The notes beneath the pieces are model-generated. The model was given only the letters and a program-made list of their open reading frames with translations, did no database searches and had not been told where the DNA came from. This document shows positions 1 to 9,057 of a stretch of 64,000 bases of DNA, piece by piece; position 1 is the first letter of the stretch, and every line of letters begins with the position of its first letter. The translations under genes and the position numbers were made by a program. Origin of the DNA: Pseudomonas mandelii. Its GTDB lineage: Bacteria > Pseudomonadota > Gammaproteobacteria > Pseudomonadales > Pseudomonadaceae. The stretch is from contig NZ_RCZA01000003.1 of assembly GCF_006438925.1 (NCBI RefSeq), forward strand, positions 224,241 through 288,240, written 5' to 3'.

Positions 1-57
1 TTTGTGGTTTACGAGTGGCACTTCGGCAAACCTAAAACTGAAGCCAAGCCTCAGTAA
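1..57 (+). CDS. braC: 3' end of branched-chain amino acid ABC transporter substrate-binding protein (partial)
   Basis: The window opens inside a reading frame that ends FVVYEWHFGKPKTEAKPQ-stop. The F-x-x-YEWH ending fits the C-terminus of LivJ/BraC periplasmic binding proteins, and braDEFG follows directly. A strong terminator hairpin separates it from braD, so the abundant binding protein can be made in excess of the membrane components. Only 18 residues are visible, so the call leans on context. Confidence 0.75.
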   Translation, partial: FVVYEWHFGKPKTEAKPQ

Positions 58-81
58 GGCGTTGCCTGACTGACTGCCAAT

Positions 82-110
82 AAAGCCCACGGCGTGCCGT
101 GGGCTTTGTT
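82..110 (+). terminator. Rho-independent terminator or attenuator between braC and braD
   Basis: A near-perfect 12-bp stem (AAAGCCCACGGC paired with GCCGTGGGCTTT, 2-nt spacer) is followed by GTTTT. It lies 25 nt after the braC stop. Partial read-through here would set the ratio of binding protein to permease. Confidence 0.85.
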
Positions 111-289
111 TTACGAACGTATTGGGCCGCGCTGGCGTGATCCGCCAGTCTCCCCACCTGAAAATCTCAAAACCGTCATCAGCGGTTCGCTGGCAAACCT
201 CGCGTTCGAAGTGGATGCAGATCCACGGGGCTCGAGCGGGAAAATGACTCCACCAGTGAAATGCGTATCAGGTTTTTAGGAGCGCTGTA

Positions 290-1213
290 ATGCCTGACAT
301 CTATCACTTCTTCCAACAGCTGGTTAATGGTCTGACCATTGGCAGTACGTATGCCCTGATCGCCATCGGCTATACGATGGTTTACGGCATCATTGGAATG
401 ATCAACTTCGCCCACGGCGAGGTGTACATGATTGGTTCCTACGTGGCGTTCATCGCCATCGCGGGCCTGTCCATGATGGGACTCGACAGTGTTCCGCTGT
501 TGATGACCGCCGCTTTTCTCGCGACCATTGTCGTGACCAGTGCCTACGGTTACAGCATCGAACGGATCGCCTACCGCCCTCTGCGCGGCAGCAACCGTCT
601 GATCCCGCTGATTTCCGCCATCGGCATGTCGATCTTCCTGCAGAACACGGTTCTGCTGGCGCAAGACTCCAAGGACAAATCCATCCCCAACCTGATCCCC
701 GGTAACTTCTCCATCGGGCCAGGTGGCGCACAAGAAGTGCTGATTTCCTACATGCAAATCGTGGTGTTCGTGGTGACCCTGGTCGCCATGCTCGGCCTGA
801 CGCTGTTCATCTCCCGCTCTCGCCTGGGTCGCGCCTGCCGCGCCTGTGCCGAAGACATCAAGATGGCCAACCTCTTGGGTATCAACACCAACAACATCAT
901 CGCCCTGACCTTCGTCATCGGTGCCGCACTGGCAGCCATCGCGGCTGTGTTGCTGAGCATGCAATACGGCGTGATCAACCCGAACGCCGGTTTCCTGGTC
1001 GGCCTCAAAGCCTTCACCGCAGCTGTACTGGGCGGTATCGGCAGCATCCCCGGCGCCATGCTCGGCGGGATCGTGCTGGGGGTGGCGGAAGCCTTTGGTG
1101 CCGATATCTTCGGCGACCAGTACAAGGACGTCGTGGCGTTCGGCTTATTGGTTCTGGTGTTGTTGTTCCGGCCAACCGGCCTGTTGGGCCGTCCGGAGGT
1201 TGAAAAAGTATGA
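290..1213 (+). CDS. braD: High-affinity branched-chain amino acid ABC transporter permease (LivH family)
   Basis: A 307-residue inner-membrane protein with about eight hydrophobic segments. It forms one half of the translocation channel for leucine, isoleucine and valine (LIV-I system). The N-terminal [34 protein letters not shown] pattern and the [13 protein letters not shown] segment near residue 250 are typical of LivH. An AGGAG ribosome site lies 8 nt before the ATG. Its end overlaps braE by 4 nt (ATGA), as expected for translationally coupled partners. Confidence 0.95.
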   Translation: MPDIYHFFQQLVNGLTIGSTYALIAIGYTMVYGIIGMINFAHGEVYMIGSYVAFIAIAGLSMMGLDSVPLLMTAAFLATIVVTSAYGYSIERIAYRPLRGSNRLIPLISAIGMSIFLQNTVLLAQDSKDKSIPNLIPGNFSIGPGGAQEVLISYMQIVVFVVTLVAMLGLTLFISRSRLGRACRACAEDIKMANLLGINTNNIIALTFVIGAALAAIAAVLLSMQYGVINPNAGFLVGLKAFTAAVLGGIGSIPGAMLGGIVLGVAEAFGADIFGDQYKDVVAFGLLVLVLLFRPTGLLGRPEVEKV

Positions 1214-2462
1214 CTAGGAATCTTAAACAGGCGTTGTTCAGCGCCTTGCTGGTGTGGGCCGTTGCCTACCCGGTACTCGGTCTGAAACTGACCATTGTCG
1301 GCATCAACCTCGAAGTCCATGGCACCAGCACTGCAACGCTGATCACCATCGCCGTGTGCTCGGTGCTGATGTTCCTGCGGGTGTTGTTCGATCAGCAGAT
1401 CAGCTCGGCCTGGAAATCCTCGCCGAACATGCCGGTGATGCCGGCCAAGGCCAGTACGTTCCTGACTTTGCCGACCACCCAGCGCTGGATCATCATCGCG
1501 TTGATCATCGGTGCTCTGGTCTGGCCGTTCTTCGGCTCCCGCGGTGCGGTGGATATCGCCACGCTGGTGCTGATCTACGTGATGCTCGGCCTGGGCCTGA
1601 ACATCGTGGTTGGTCTGGCCGGTCTGCTCGACCTCGGTTATGTCGGCTTCTATGCCGTCGGCGCCTACAGCTATGCGCTGCTGTCGCACTACTACGGTCT
1701 GAGCTTCTGGATCTGCCTGCCGATCGCCGGCCTGATGGCGGCCACCTTCGGCTTCCTGCTCGGTTTCCCGGTCCTGCGTCTGCGCGGTGACTATCTGGCG
1801 ATCGTGACGCTGGGCTTCGGTGAAATCATCCGTCTGTTCCTGCGTAACCTGACCGGCCTCACGGGGGGTCCGAACGGCATCAGCAACATCGAGAAACCGA
1901 CGTTCTTTGGCCTGACCTTCGAACGAAAAGCCGCCGAAGGCCTGCAGACGTTCCACGAGTACTTCGGTCTGGAATACAACTCGATCAACAAGGTGATCTT
2001 CCTTTACCTCGTTGCGCTGTTGCTGGCGCTGTTTGCCCTGTTCGTCATCAACCGCTTGCTGCGCATGCCTCTGGGCCGTGCCTGGGAAGCGCTGCGTGAA
2101 GACGAAATCGCCTGCCGTGCGCTGGGCTTGAACCCGACCATCATCAAACTCTCGGCCTTCACCCTCGGTGCCTGCTTCGCCGGTTTCGCCGGCAGCTTCT
2201 TCGCCGCGCGTCAGGGCCTGGTGACACCGGAGTCGTTCACCTTCATCGAGTCGGCGACCATCCTCGCCATCGTGGTGCTGGGTGGCATGGGCTCGCAACT
2301 GGGCGTCGTACTCGCCGCCACGGTGATGATCCTGTTGCCGGAAATGATGCGTGAGTTCAGTGAATACCGCATGTTGATGTTCGGCGCCTTGATGGTGCTG
2401 ATGATGATCTGGCGTCCTCAAGGACTGCTGCCCATGCAACGTCCTCACATGGAGCTGCGCAA

Positions 2463-2466
<4 letters not shown>
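1210..2466 (+). CDS. braE: High-affinity branched-chain amino acid ABC transporter permease (LivM family)
   Basis: A 418-residue second permease of the LIV-I system. The first 100 residues carry extra hydrophobic segments typical of the long LivM form. The core holds [22 protein letters not shown] and the cytoplasmic EAA-like loop [20 protein letters not shown] that docks on the ATPases. It overlaps braD and braF by 4 nt on each side, so the operon is tightly coupled. Confidence 0.95.
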
Positions 2467-3230
<764 letters not shown>

Positions 3231-3932
3231 ATGCTGCAATTCGAAAACGTTTCCACCTTCTACGGCAAGATCCAGGCCCTGCACAGCGTCAACGTGGAAA
3301 TCCGTCAGGGCGAAATCGTCACCCTGATCGGCGCCAACGGCGCGGGCAAATCCACCTTGCTGATGACGCTTTGCGGTTCGCCGCAAGCCCACAGCGGCAG
3401 CATCAAGTACATGGGTGAAGAGCTCGTGGGGCAGACCTCGGCGCAGATCATGCGCAAGAGCATCGCCGTGGTTCCGGAAGGTCGTCGGGTGTTTGCCCGT
3501 CTGACCGTGGAAGAAAACCTCGCCATGGGCGGGTTCTTCACCGACAAGGGTGATTATCAGGAACAGATGGACAAGGTTCTCGGACTTTTCCCACGCCTGA
3601 AAGAGCGCTTCGCCCAACGCGGCGGCACCATGTCCGGCGGCGAACAGCAAATGCTCGCCATCGGCCGTGCGCTGATGAGCAAGCCCAAGCTGCTGCTGCT
3701 CGACGAACCTTCGTTGGGCTTGGCACCGATCATCATCCAGCAGATCTTCGACATCATCGAACAGCTGCGCAAGGACGGTGTAACGGTGTTTTTGGTGGAG
3801 CAGAACGCCAACCAGGCGCTGAAAATTGCTGACCGCGCGTACGTTCTGGAGAACGGCCGGGTGGTGATGACAGGCACTGGGGAAGCACTGCTGACTGATC
3901 CGAAAGTGCGCGAGGCGTATCTGGGCGGTTGA
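3231..3932 (+). CDS. braG: Branched-chain amino acid ABC transporter ATP-binding protein (LivF family)
   Basis: A 233-residue second ATPase of the transporter. Walker A GANGAGKST is at residues 34-42, followed by the signature MSGGEQQ, Walker B LLLLDEPSLGLAP and the switch region FLVEQNANQAL. Length and motif variants match LivF rather than LivG. It is the last gene of the operon; a U-tract terminator follows 15 nt after the stop. Confidence 0.95.
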   Translation: MLQFENVSTFYGKIQALHSVNVEIRQGEIVTLIGANGAGKSTLLMTLCGSPQAHSGSIKYMGEELVGQTSAQIMRKSIAVVPEGRRVFARLTVEENLAMGGFFTDKGDYQEQMDKVLGLFPRLKERFAQRGGTMSGGEQQMLAIGRALMSKPKLLLLDEPSLGLAPIIIQQIFDIIEQLRKDGVTVFLVEQNANQALKIADRAYVLENGRVVMTGTGEALLTDPKVREAYLGG

Positions 3933-3947
3933 GTGATTGCGGTAAAT

Positions 3948-3974
3948 AAAAAACGGCCTTCGGGCCGTTTTTTT
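3948..3974 (+). terminator. Terminator of the bra operon
   Basis: AAAAAACGGCC, a TTC loop and GGCCGTTTTTTT form a compact stem with a 7-T tail just after braG. Confidence 0.9.
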
Positions 3975-4001
3975 ATGCTTGTCATAATGGAAATCTCCCC
4001 C

Positions 4002-4099
4002 GTAGGAGCTGCCGCAGGCTGCGATCTTTTGATCTTGGTCTTCGGTGGTCCTGGTGAAAATCAAGATCAAAAGATCGCAGCCTTCGGCAGCTCCTACAG
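4002..4099. repeat. REPIN, family A (GTAGGAGCTGCCG...GCGATC) inverted pair
   Basis: Two copies of the about 25-nt REP sequence face each other around a 40-nt centre, extended by paired GATCTTG/CAAGATC. The left copy reads CCGCAGG and the right copy (as its complement) CCGAAGG, a one-base difference. The same family recurs at seven further sites in this window. Confidence 0.9.
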
Positions 4100-4100
4100 G

Positions 4101-4467
4101 GGATTTTTGGTGTTCTGGAGAGCGTGTTTAATCAGTGTCAGTGTTACTTCCTGCAAGCTACATCGCCTTGCGTCGTTGCCTACAGCTACGCCAGAATCCG
4201 CCGGCTTGTGCGCCTCGGGCCCGGCCTCTATCGTTTCTCCGCCACTGCCCATCAGTGGTCGGGTTTAGTCGCTCGGTAGTTCTCCCGGATCGCATAAGTG
4301 CCAAAAAGTCAGGTATTCCATCCCTGCACTTGACGGTGGCTGTGTGCAGGGCGCCCTCGGGCGCGCCGATATCCGGGGTTCTCGATCGGTCGACTAACCT
4401 GTGCACAGCCGCCACCTTTTCGTTTAGTCGCGAGCGGGTTGCAGCCTCATATAGAGAGAACCCGTAA
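4101..4467 (+). promoter_or_regulatory. Structured leader in front of the DUF6124-like gene
   Basis: This 367-bp stretch has no recognisable gene. It contains a long hairpin at 4335-4416: GGTGGCTGTGTGCAGG on the left pairs with CCTGTGCACAGCCGCCACC on the right, with a smaller GCGCCC/GGGCGC hairpin in the loop. The motif TTTAGTCGC occurs at 4264-4272 and again at 4423-4431. An open frame from 4135 runs through it and stops exactly one base before the next ATG; its composition looks like read-through of structured DNA. A cis-acting RNA leader is an inference. Confidence 0.45.
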
Positions 4468-4719
4468 ATGTTCAAGAACTCACCCAATCCCCCACACAAT
4501 CCCAGCCCGATGTTCGTCGTCGCGCCCGGTATCGATATGCAAACCCTGCTGGGCCATGCCTGTGAATCACTAGCGTCGGCGAGTGTGATGGCCAGCAATT
4601 TCGCCGCTTTCCTGGAAGGTACGCACCGCAACATGCTGCTCGGCATCCAGCAAAGCATCATGCTGGGCGAACTGGCGGTGAATCGGGCGCTGGATCAAAT
4701 CGACCCACAAGAATCCTGA
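4468..4719 (+). CDS. Small DUF6124-like Pseudomonas protein
   Basis: An 83-residue soluble protein beginning MFKNSPNPP. The core ACESLASASVMASNFAAFLEG...NMLLGIQQSIMLGELAVNRALD is the conserved part of a small Pseudomonas family I recall as DUF6124. Function is unknown. It is shorter than other members I remember, which carry an extra N-terminal segment of about 40 residues. A GAGAGAA ribosome site precedes the ATG, and the ATG directly abuts the stop of an upstream open frame in the structured leader. Confidence 0.7.
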   Translation: MFKNSPNPPHNPSPMFVVAPGIDMQTLLGHACESLASASVMASNFAAFLEGTHRNMLLGIQQSIMLGELAVNRALDQIDPQES

Positions 4720-4732
4720 CCACGAAGATCAC

Positions 4733-4826
4733 CCTGTGGGAGCGAGCCTGCTCGCGAATGCAATTTCACATTCAACAGAAATGTTGTCTGCCCTACCGTT
4801 TTCGCGAGCAGGCTCGCTCCCACAGG
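4733..4826. repeat. REPIN, family B (TGTGGGAGCGAGCCTGCTCGCGAA) inverted pair
   Basis: The right arm is the exact reverse complement of the left (CCTGTGGGAGCGAGCCTGCT... at 4733 and its mirror ending at 4826), around a 42-nt centre. It lies between the convergent ends of the DUF6124-like gene and the LysR gene. Confidence 0.9.
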
Positions 4827-4829
4827 GAT

Positions 4830-5834
4830 CTATGTGGTGTGCTGGAGTCGATCCAGCGCTTCGCCGCTGCGCTTGAACCAGCCGATCAGGTAATCCGCCA
4901 GCACTTGGGTGCGTTTCGGCAACCCTCCCTGATACGGGTGAACCAGGTACATCGGCATGCGGCGGGTCTGATAGTCACGCAGGAGCCAGCGCAAACGTCC
5001 GTCAGCCAATTCGGCTTGCAACAAGTAGGACGGCAACCGCGCAATACCGGCGCCGGCCAGTGCCGCTTTTTTCAGCAGGCTGTAATGGTTGCTGGCGAAC
5101 GGTCCCGAGACCCGCACCCGCAACAATTCGTGCTGCTGGTGATAGAGCCATTCTTCACGGCCGCTGTAATGGTTGCTGGCGAACGGTCCCGAGACCCGCA
5201 CCCGCAACAATTCGTGCTGCTGGTGATAGAGCCATTCTTCACGGCCGCTGTAATGGCTGTTGAGCAGACAGCGGTGTTCAACGAGTGCTTGAGGCGTCAA
5301 CGGTTCGCCGTATTGCTCAAGGTAAGCCGGGCTGGCGCAGGTCATTTCATGCCAGGCTAATAGCGGCCGGGCCACCAGTCGCTCGTCATTGCCCACCTCG
5401 GAGCGAACCGCCAGATCAAACCCGTCGCGGGACAAATCACGGTAGCTGTTGCTCAGGTCCAGCTCGATCTGCACCTCGGGATATTTGCCAGAGAACTCCA
5501 GCAACAAGCCATCGAAGAAGGTTTCCCCCAACGACACGGGAACCGTCATACGCACCGGCCCGGCCATGTCGTCCTTCAGCCGCGCCAATGCCTGACGCGC
5601 CCTCTCGACTTGGACTACGAGCGCCTGGGCTTGCGGCAACAGCGCCGCACCTGCGGCCGTCAGGCTCAAACGGCGGGTGGTGCGTTGCAGCAGCACCACT
5701 GAAAACCGCGATTCCAGTTGGCTGATGCGCTTGGACAACTGTCCTTTGCTGCACCCCAGCTGCTGCGCCGCCAGTGTGAAACTTCCTGCTTCAATCAATA
5801 TCGCGAACGCCGCCAGATCATCCATTTCGCTCAT
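4830..5834 (-). CDS. LysR-family transcriptional regulator with an internal 28-residue tandem duplication
   Basis: A 334-residue regulator. The N-terminal helix-turn-helix (FAILIEAGSFTLAAQQLGCS, then SQLESRF) is intact and is followed by a LysR substrate-binding domain. An exact 84-bp tandem repeat at 5081-5248 duplicates 28 residues (HYSGREEWLYHQQ...) at about residues 196-251, inside the effector domain. Without the extra copy it would be 306 residues, a normal length. I chose the ATG at 5834 because family members start just before MDDLAAF; an upstream in-frame ATG exists at 5897. It is divergent from the SDR at 5940, its likely target. The duplication may disturb ligand sensing. Confidence 0.85.
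   Translation of the reverse strand: MSEMDDLAAFAILIEAGSFTLAAQQLGCSKGQLSKRISQLESRFSVVLLQRTTRRLSLTAAGAALLPQAQALVVQVERARQALARLKDDMAGPVRMTVPVSLGETFFDGLLLEFSGKYPEVQIELDLSNSYRDLSRDGFDLAVRSEVGNDERLVARPLLAWHEMTCASPAYLEQYGEPLTPQALVEHRCLLNSHYSGREEWLYHQQHELLRVRVSGPFASNHYSGREEWLYHQQHELLRVRVSGPFASNHYSLLKKAALAGAGIARLPSYLLQAELADGRLRWLLRDYQTRRMPMYLVHPYQGGLPKRTQVLADYLIGWFKRSGEALDRLQHTT
5081..5248. repeat. Exact 84-bp tandem duplication (two copies) inside the LysR gene
   Basis: Copy 1 is 5081-5164 and copy 2 is 5165-5248. The two are identical, and the first eight bases (TGTAATGG) are present a third time at 5249-5256, consistent with slippage or unequal exchange between short direct repeats. The length is a multiple of three, so the frame is kept. 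Confidence 0.95.
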
Positions 5835-5840
5835 GGATTG

Positions 5841-5890
5841 TTTCCATTTGAAAACCAAAGGTTGCCTATTAGCGCGCTTATCAATGGAAA
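5841..5890. promoter_or_regulatory. Candidate LysR operator between the divergent regulator and SDR
   Basis: An 8-bp inverted repeat, TTTCCATT at 5841-5848 and AATGGAAA at 5883-5890, spans the divergent promoter region. Such dyads in LysR-target intergenic regions usually bind the adjacent regulator. The assignment is inferred from position only. Confidence 0.4.
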
Positions 5891-5939
5891 AAACCACTCT
5901 AGACTGAAGCCTCTTTCAACCCATTCAAGGAACAGCAGC

Positions 5940-6539
5940 ATGAAAATTCTTTTGATAGGCGCAGGCGGCACCATCGGTTCGGCGGTCGACAAGGAGCTGT
6001 CCGAGCGTCACGAGATCATCCGCATCGGTCGCAACAGCGGTGATTTCCATGTGGATATCAGCGACAGCGCATCGATTCGCAAGCTGTTCGAGAAAATCGG
6101 CAAGTTCGATGCACTGGTCTGCGCCGCCGGCAACGTGACCTTCGCCCCCCTCGGTGAAATGACCGAAGAAAGCTTCGCGCTGGGCCTGAAAGACAAGTTG
6201 ATGGGCCAGGTCAATCTGCTGCTGATCGGCCGCGAGTTCGCCAATGACGGCGCCTCGTTTACCTTAACCACCGGCGTGCTCAGCCACGACCCGATTCGCA
6301 GCGGCGCCTCGGCAGCGCTGGTCAATGGCGCTCTGGACAGCTTTGTCCGTGCCGCAGCGATCGAACTGCCTCGTGGTCTGCGCGTCAATTCGGTGAGCCC
6401 GAACGTACTGGTCGAAGCCATGGGCAGCTACGCGCCGTATTTCCGCGGCTACAAACCGGTTCCGGCAGCGGATGTGGCATTGGCCTACGCCAAAAGTGTG
6501 GAAGGCCTGCAAACAGGCCAGACCTTTCACGTGGGCTAA
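5940..6539 (+). CDS. Short-chain dehydrogenase/reductase
   Basis: A 199-residue atypical short SDR. The N-terminal dinucleotide motif is LLIGAGGTIGSAV; VCAAGN corresponds to the NNAG motif; and the later part holds SGASAALVNGALDSFVRAAAIELPRGLRVNSVSPNVL, where the usual YxxxK catalytic pair is replaced by SxxxN-type residues, a feature of this short subgroup. AAGGA lies upstream of the ATG. Substrate unknown; probably controlled by the divergent LysR protein. Confidence 0.85.
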   Translation: MKILLIGAGGTIGSAVDKELSERHEIIRIGRNSGDFHVDISDSASIRKLFEKIGKFDALVCAAGNVTFAPLGEMTEESFALGLKDKLMGQVNLLLIGREFANDGASFTLTTGVLSHDPIRSGASAALVNGALDSFVRAAAIELPRGLRVNSVSPNVLVEAMGSYAPYFRGYKPVPAADVALAYAKSVEGLQTGQTFHVG

Positions 6540-6598
6540 ACCCTTGTGATGAACGGTCAGGCTGAGTAACGTGACGGCACTTGTCTGGAGACTCAAAG

Positions 6599-7252
6599 AT
6601 GCGTGTTGCCCGTTCCTTAGTCCTTGTTGCCCTGCTTCCGTTGTTCGCCGCTTGCCAGTTGCTCGACGGCCCGCGTGAAAGTGCCTCCCACGTGGGCCAG
6701 ACCCGCATGCAGGGCCAGTTGACGGCGGCCGACGGCAAGCTGTTGTTCCAGCCGTGCAATGAACAGCGCAGTTATGTGGTCAACGACATCGGTGGCACCA
6801 GCGTCCTGCAAGAGGCCGCGACCCTGGCCGATGACCAAGGCAAGCTTTTTGCTGACGTACGCGGGCGGGTCGTCGATAGCCGCCTCGATCTTGCGCAGCT
6901 GTACCGCGTCGAGCGTTCGGGCACCGCGTGCAACGATCCGAATTTCAAATTGCTTATCCTGCGTGCCGCCGGCCATGGGCCTGAGTGGAACGTGAAAGTC
7001 AGCGGTAAAGGTATGGTCATCGAGCGCGCCGGCCAGCCGCCATTGGCCGTGCCCTACGTTGAAGAGCAACTGGGCGATGGCCGCTTCAACCTCAGCACCG
7101 AAGCCAACAACCAGCACATCGAATTGTGGGTTGCACCGCAACGTTGCGTCGACAGCACCACCGGCAGTGTCCAGCACATGAGCGCCGAACTGCGCATCGA
7201 CGGCCAGGTTCAGCGTGGCTGCGGGTATTTCGGCGGTTCGCGTAACGACTGA
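6599..7252 (+). CDS. Putative lipoprotein of unknown function
   Basis: A 217-residue exported protein. The signal peptide ends in the lipobox LFAAC (Cys near residue 19), so it is predicted to be lipid-anchored; residue +2 is Gln, which favours the outer membrane. The body resembles the COG3650-type envelope lipoproteins (a segment around LLFQPCNEQRSYVV, then a region with paired cysteines). I chose the ATG at 6599 because it starts a proper signal peptide; an upstream ATG at 6581 would add six residues. It has no obvious operon partner. Confidence 0.7.
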   Translation: MRVARSLVLVALLPLFAACQLLDGPRESASHVGQTRMQGQLTAADGKLLFQPCNEQRSYVVNDIGGTSVLQEAATLADDQGKLFADVRGRVVDSRLDLAQLYRVERSGTACNDPNFKLLILRAAGHGPEWNVKVSGKGMVIERAGQPPLAVPYVEEQLGDGRFNLSTEANNQHIELWVAPQRCVDSTTGSVQHMSAELRIDGQVQRGCGYFGGSRND

Positions 7253-7347
7253 TCGTTTTAGCCTCACGGGAATCTTTCTTTGAGGCTTATAATCGCGGGC
7301 TTCAAACGCCTTGGCGCAGTTGTGCGCCCCGCGAACCGGATCCTGTC

Positions 7348-8961
7348 ATGTTACGAATCACCGAACTCAAGCTGCCGATCGACCATCCCGAAGAAGACCT
7401 GCGCCCTGCCATCGTGCAGCGCCTGGGCATCGCCAGTGATGACCTGCTCGACTTCACCTTGTTCAAGCGCAGCTACGATGCGCGCAAAAAGTCCTCCGAA
7501 CTGTGCTTCATCTACACCATCGACCTCAACGTTCGCGATGAGGCGGCGGTGCTGCACACGTTCGCCGATGACCGAAACGTCAACGTGGCGCCGGATGTCA
7601 GCTACAAAGTAGTCGGCCAGGCGCCGGCTGATCTTGAGCAACGTCCTGTGGTCGTGGGTTTCGGCCCCTGCGGGATTTTCGCCGGGCTTCTGCTGGCGCA
7701 AATGGGCTTCAAGCCGATCATCCTCGAGCGTGGCACCGAAGTGCGTCAGCGCACCAAGGACACGTGGGGGCTGTGGCGTAAAAACGTGCTTAACCCCGAA
7801 TCCAACGTGCAGTTCGGTGAAGGCGGCGCAGGGACATTCTCCGATGGCAAGCTCTACAGCCAGATCAAAGACCCGAAATTCATCGGTCGCAAAGTCCTGC
7901 ACGAATTCGTAAAAGCAGGTGCGCCGGAAGAAATCCTCTACGTCAGCAAGCCGCACATCGGTACGTTCCGTCTGACTGGCGTTGTGGAAAACATGCGTGA
8001 GCAGATTCGTGCGTTGGGTGGCGAAGTGCGCTTTCAACAGCGCGTTACCGATGTGTTGATCGAAGACGGCCAACTGGTCGGCGTCGAGCTCAATGGCGGC
8101 GAGCAGATCCATTCGAAACACGTGATTCTGGCCCTCGGCCATAGTGCCCGGGACACCTTCCGCATGCTGCATGGCCGTGGCGTGTTCATGGAAGCCAAGC
8201 CGTTCTCGGTGGGTTTCCGCATCGAACACCCGCAGTCACTGATCGACCGCGCGCGTTTGGGCAAGTACGCCGGGCACCCGAAACTCGGGGCCGCCGATTA
8301 CAAACTGGTGCACCACGCCAGCAACGGACGTTCGGTCTACAGCTTCTGCATGTGCCCCGGCGGCACCGTGGTGGCGGCGACGTCCGAGCCGGGCCGCGTG
8401 GTCACCAACGGCATGAGCCAGTACTCGCGTAACGAGCGCAACGCCAACTCCGGGATCGTCGTCGGGATCACCCCGGAAGTCGATTATCCGGGCGGCCCGC
8501 TGGCGGGAATCGAGCTGCAGGAACGCCTGGAATCCCACGCCTTTGTGCTGGGCGGCAGCAACTACGAAGCGCCAGCGCAACTGGTCGGTGACTTCATTGC
8601 CGGCAAGCCGTCCACCGAGTTGGGCAGCGTAGAGCCGTCTTACAAACCGGGAGTTGCCTTGGGTGACCTGGCGCTGGCCTTGCCGGCGTTTGCCATCGAA
8701 GCCATTCGCGAAGCCTTGCCAGCGTTCGAGAAGCAGATTCGCGGGTACTCGCTGCACGACGCGGTGTTGACCGGGATCGAGACACGTACATCGTCGCCGC
8801 TGCGGATTACCCGTGACGAGTCGATGCAGAGCCTGAACGTGAAGGGCTTGTTCCCGGCGGGTGAAGGCGCGGGTTATGCGGGCGGGATTCTATCGGCGGG
8901 TGTCGACGGGATTCGGATTGCAGAAGCCGTGGCCCGCGACATCCTTGGCCTCGAGGCTTAA
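7348..8961 (+). CDS. FAD-dependent oxidoreductase (COG2509 type)
   Basis: A 537-residue protein. An N-terminal domain of about 90 residues precedes the dinucleotide-binding motif VVVGFGPCGIFAGLLLAQMG near residue 97, followed by ERG and the segment EGGAGTFSDGKLYSQIKD. The C-terminal PAGEGAGYAGGILSAGVDGIRIAE motif closes the FAD site. This is the conserved bacterial family of uncharacterised FAD-dependent dehydrogenases. The substrate is not known. A REPIN follows. Confidence 0.9.
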   Translation: MLRITELKLPIDHPEEDLRPAIVQRLGIASDDLLDFTLFKRSYDARKKSSELCFIYTIDLNVRDEAAVLHTFADDRNVNVAPDVSYKVVGQAPADLEQRPVVVGFGPCGIFAGLLLAQMGFKPIILERGTEVRQRTKDTWGLWRKNVLNPESNVQFGEGGAGTFSDGKLYSQIKDPKFIGRKVLHEFVKAGAPEEILYVSKPHIGTFRLTGVVENMREQIRALGGEVRFQQRVTDVLIEDGQLVGVELNGGEQIHSKHVILALGHSARDTFRMLHGRGVFMEAKPFSVGFRIEHPQSLIDRARLGKYAGHPKLGAADYKLVHHASNGRSVYSFCMCPGGTVVAATSEPGRVVTNGMSQYSRNERNANSGIVVGITPEVDYPGGPLAGIELQERLESHAFVLGGSNYEAPAQLVGDFIAGKPSTELGSVEPSYKPGVALGDLALALPAFAIEAIREALPAFEKQIRGYSLHDAVLTGIETRTSSPLRITRDESMQSLNVKGLFPAGEGAGYAGGILSAGVDGIRIAEAVARDILGLEA

Positions 8962-8972
8962 GCCTTAACATC

Positions 8973-9049
8973 AAAAGATCGCAGCCTTCGGCAGCTCCTA
9001 CAGGGTGTTCACCGTCCCATGTAGGAGCTGCCGAAGGCTGCGATCTTTT
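8973..9049. repeat. REPIN, family A inverted pair
   Basis: AAAAGATCGCAGCCTTCGGC... at 8973 and its exact complement ending at 9049 flank a 17-nt centre. It lies between convergent genes and may also end transcription from both sides. Confidence 0.9.
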
Positions 9050-9057
9050 TGCTTTTA

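Noticed and set aside
748..2448. A 566-codon open frame antisense to braD and braE
   Set aside because: It is a compositional shadow of two clear permease genes: GC-rich third positions keep the opposite strand open, and the translation is rich in His, Gln, Arg and Asp with no family pattern.
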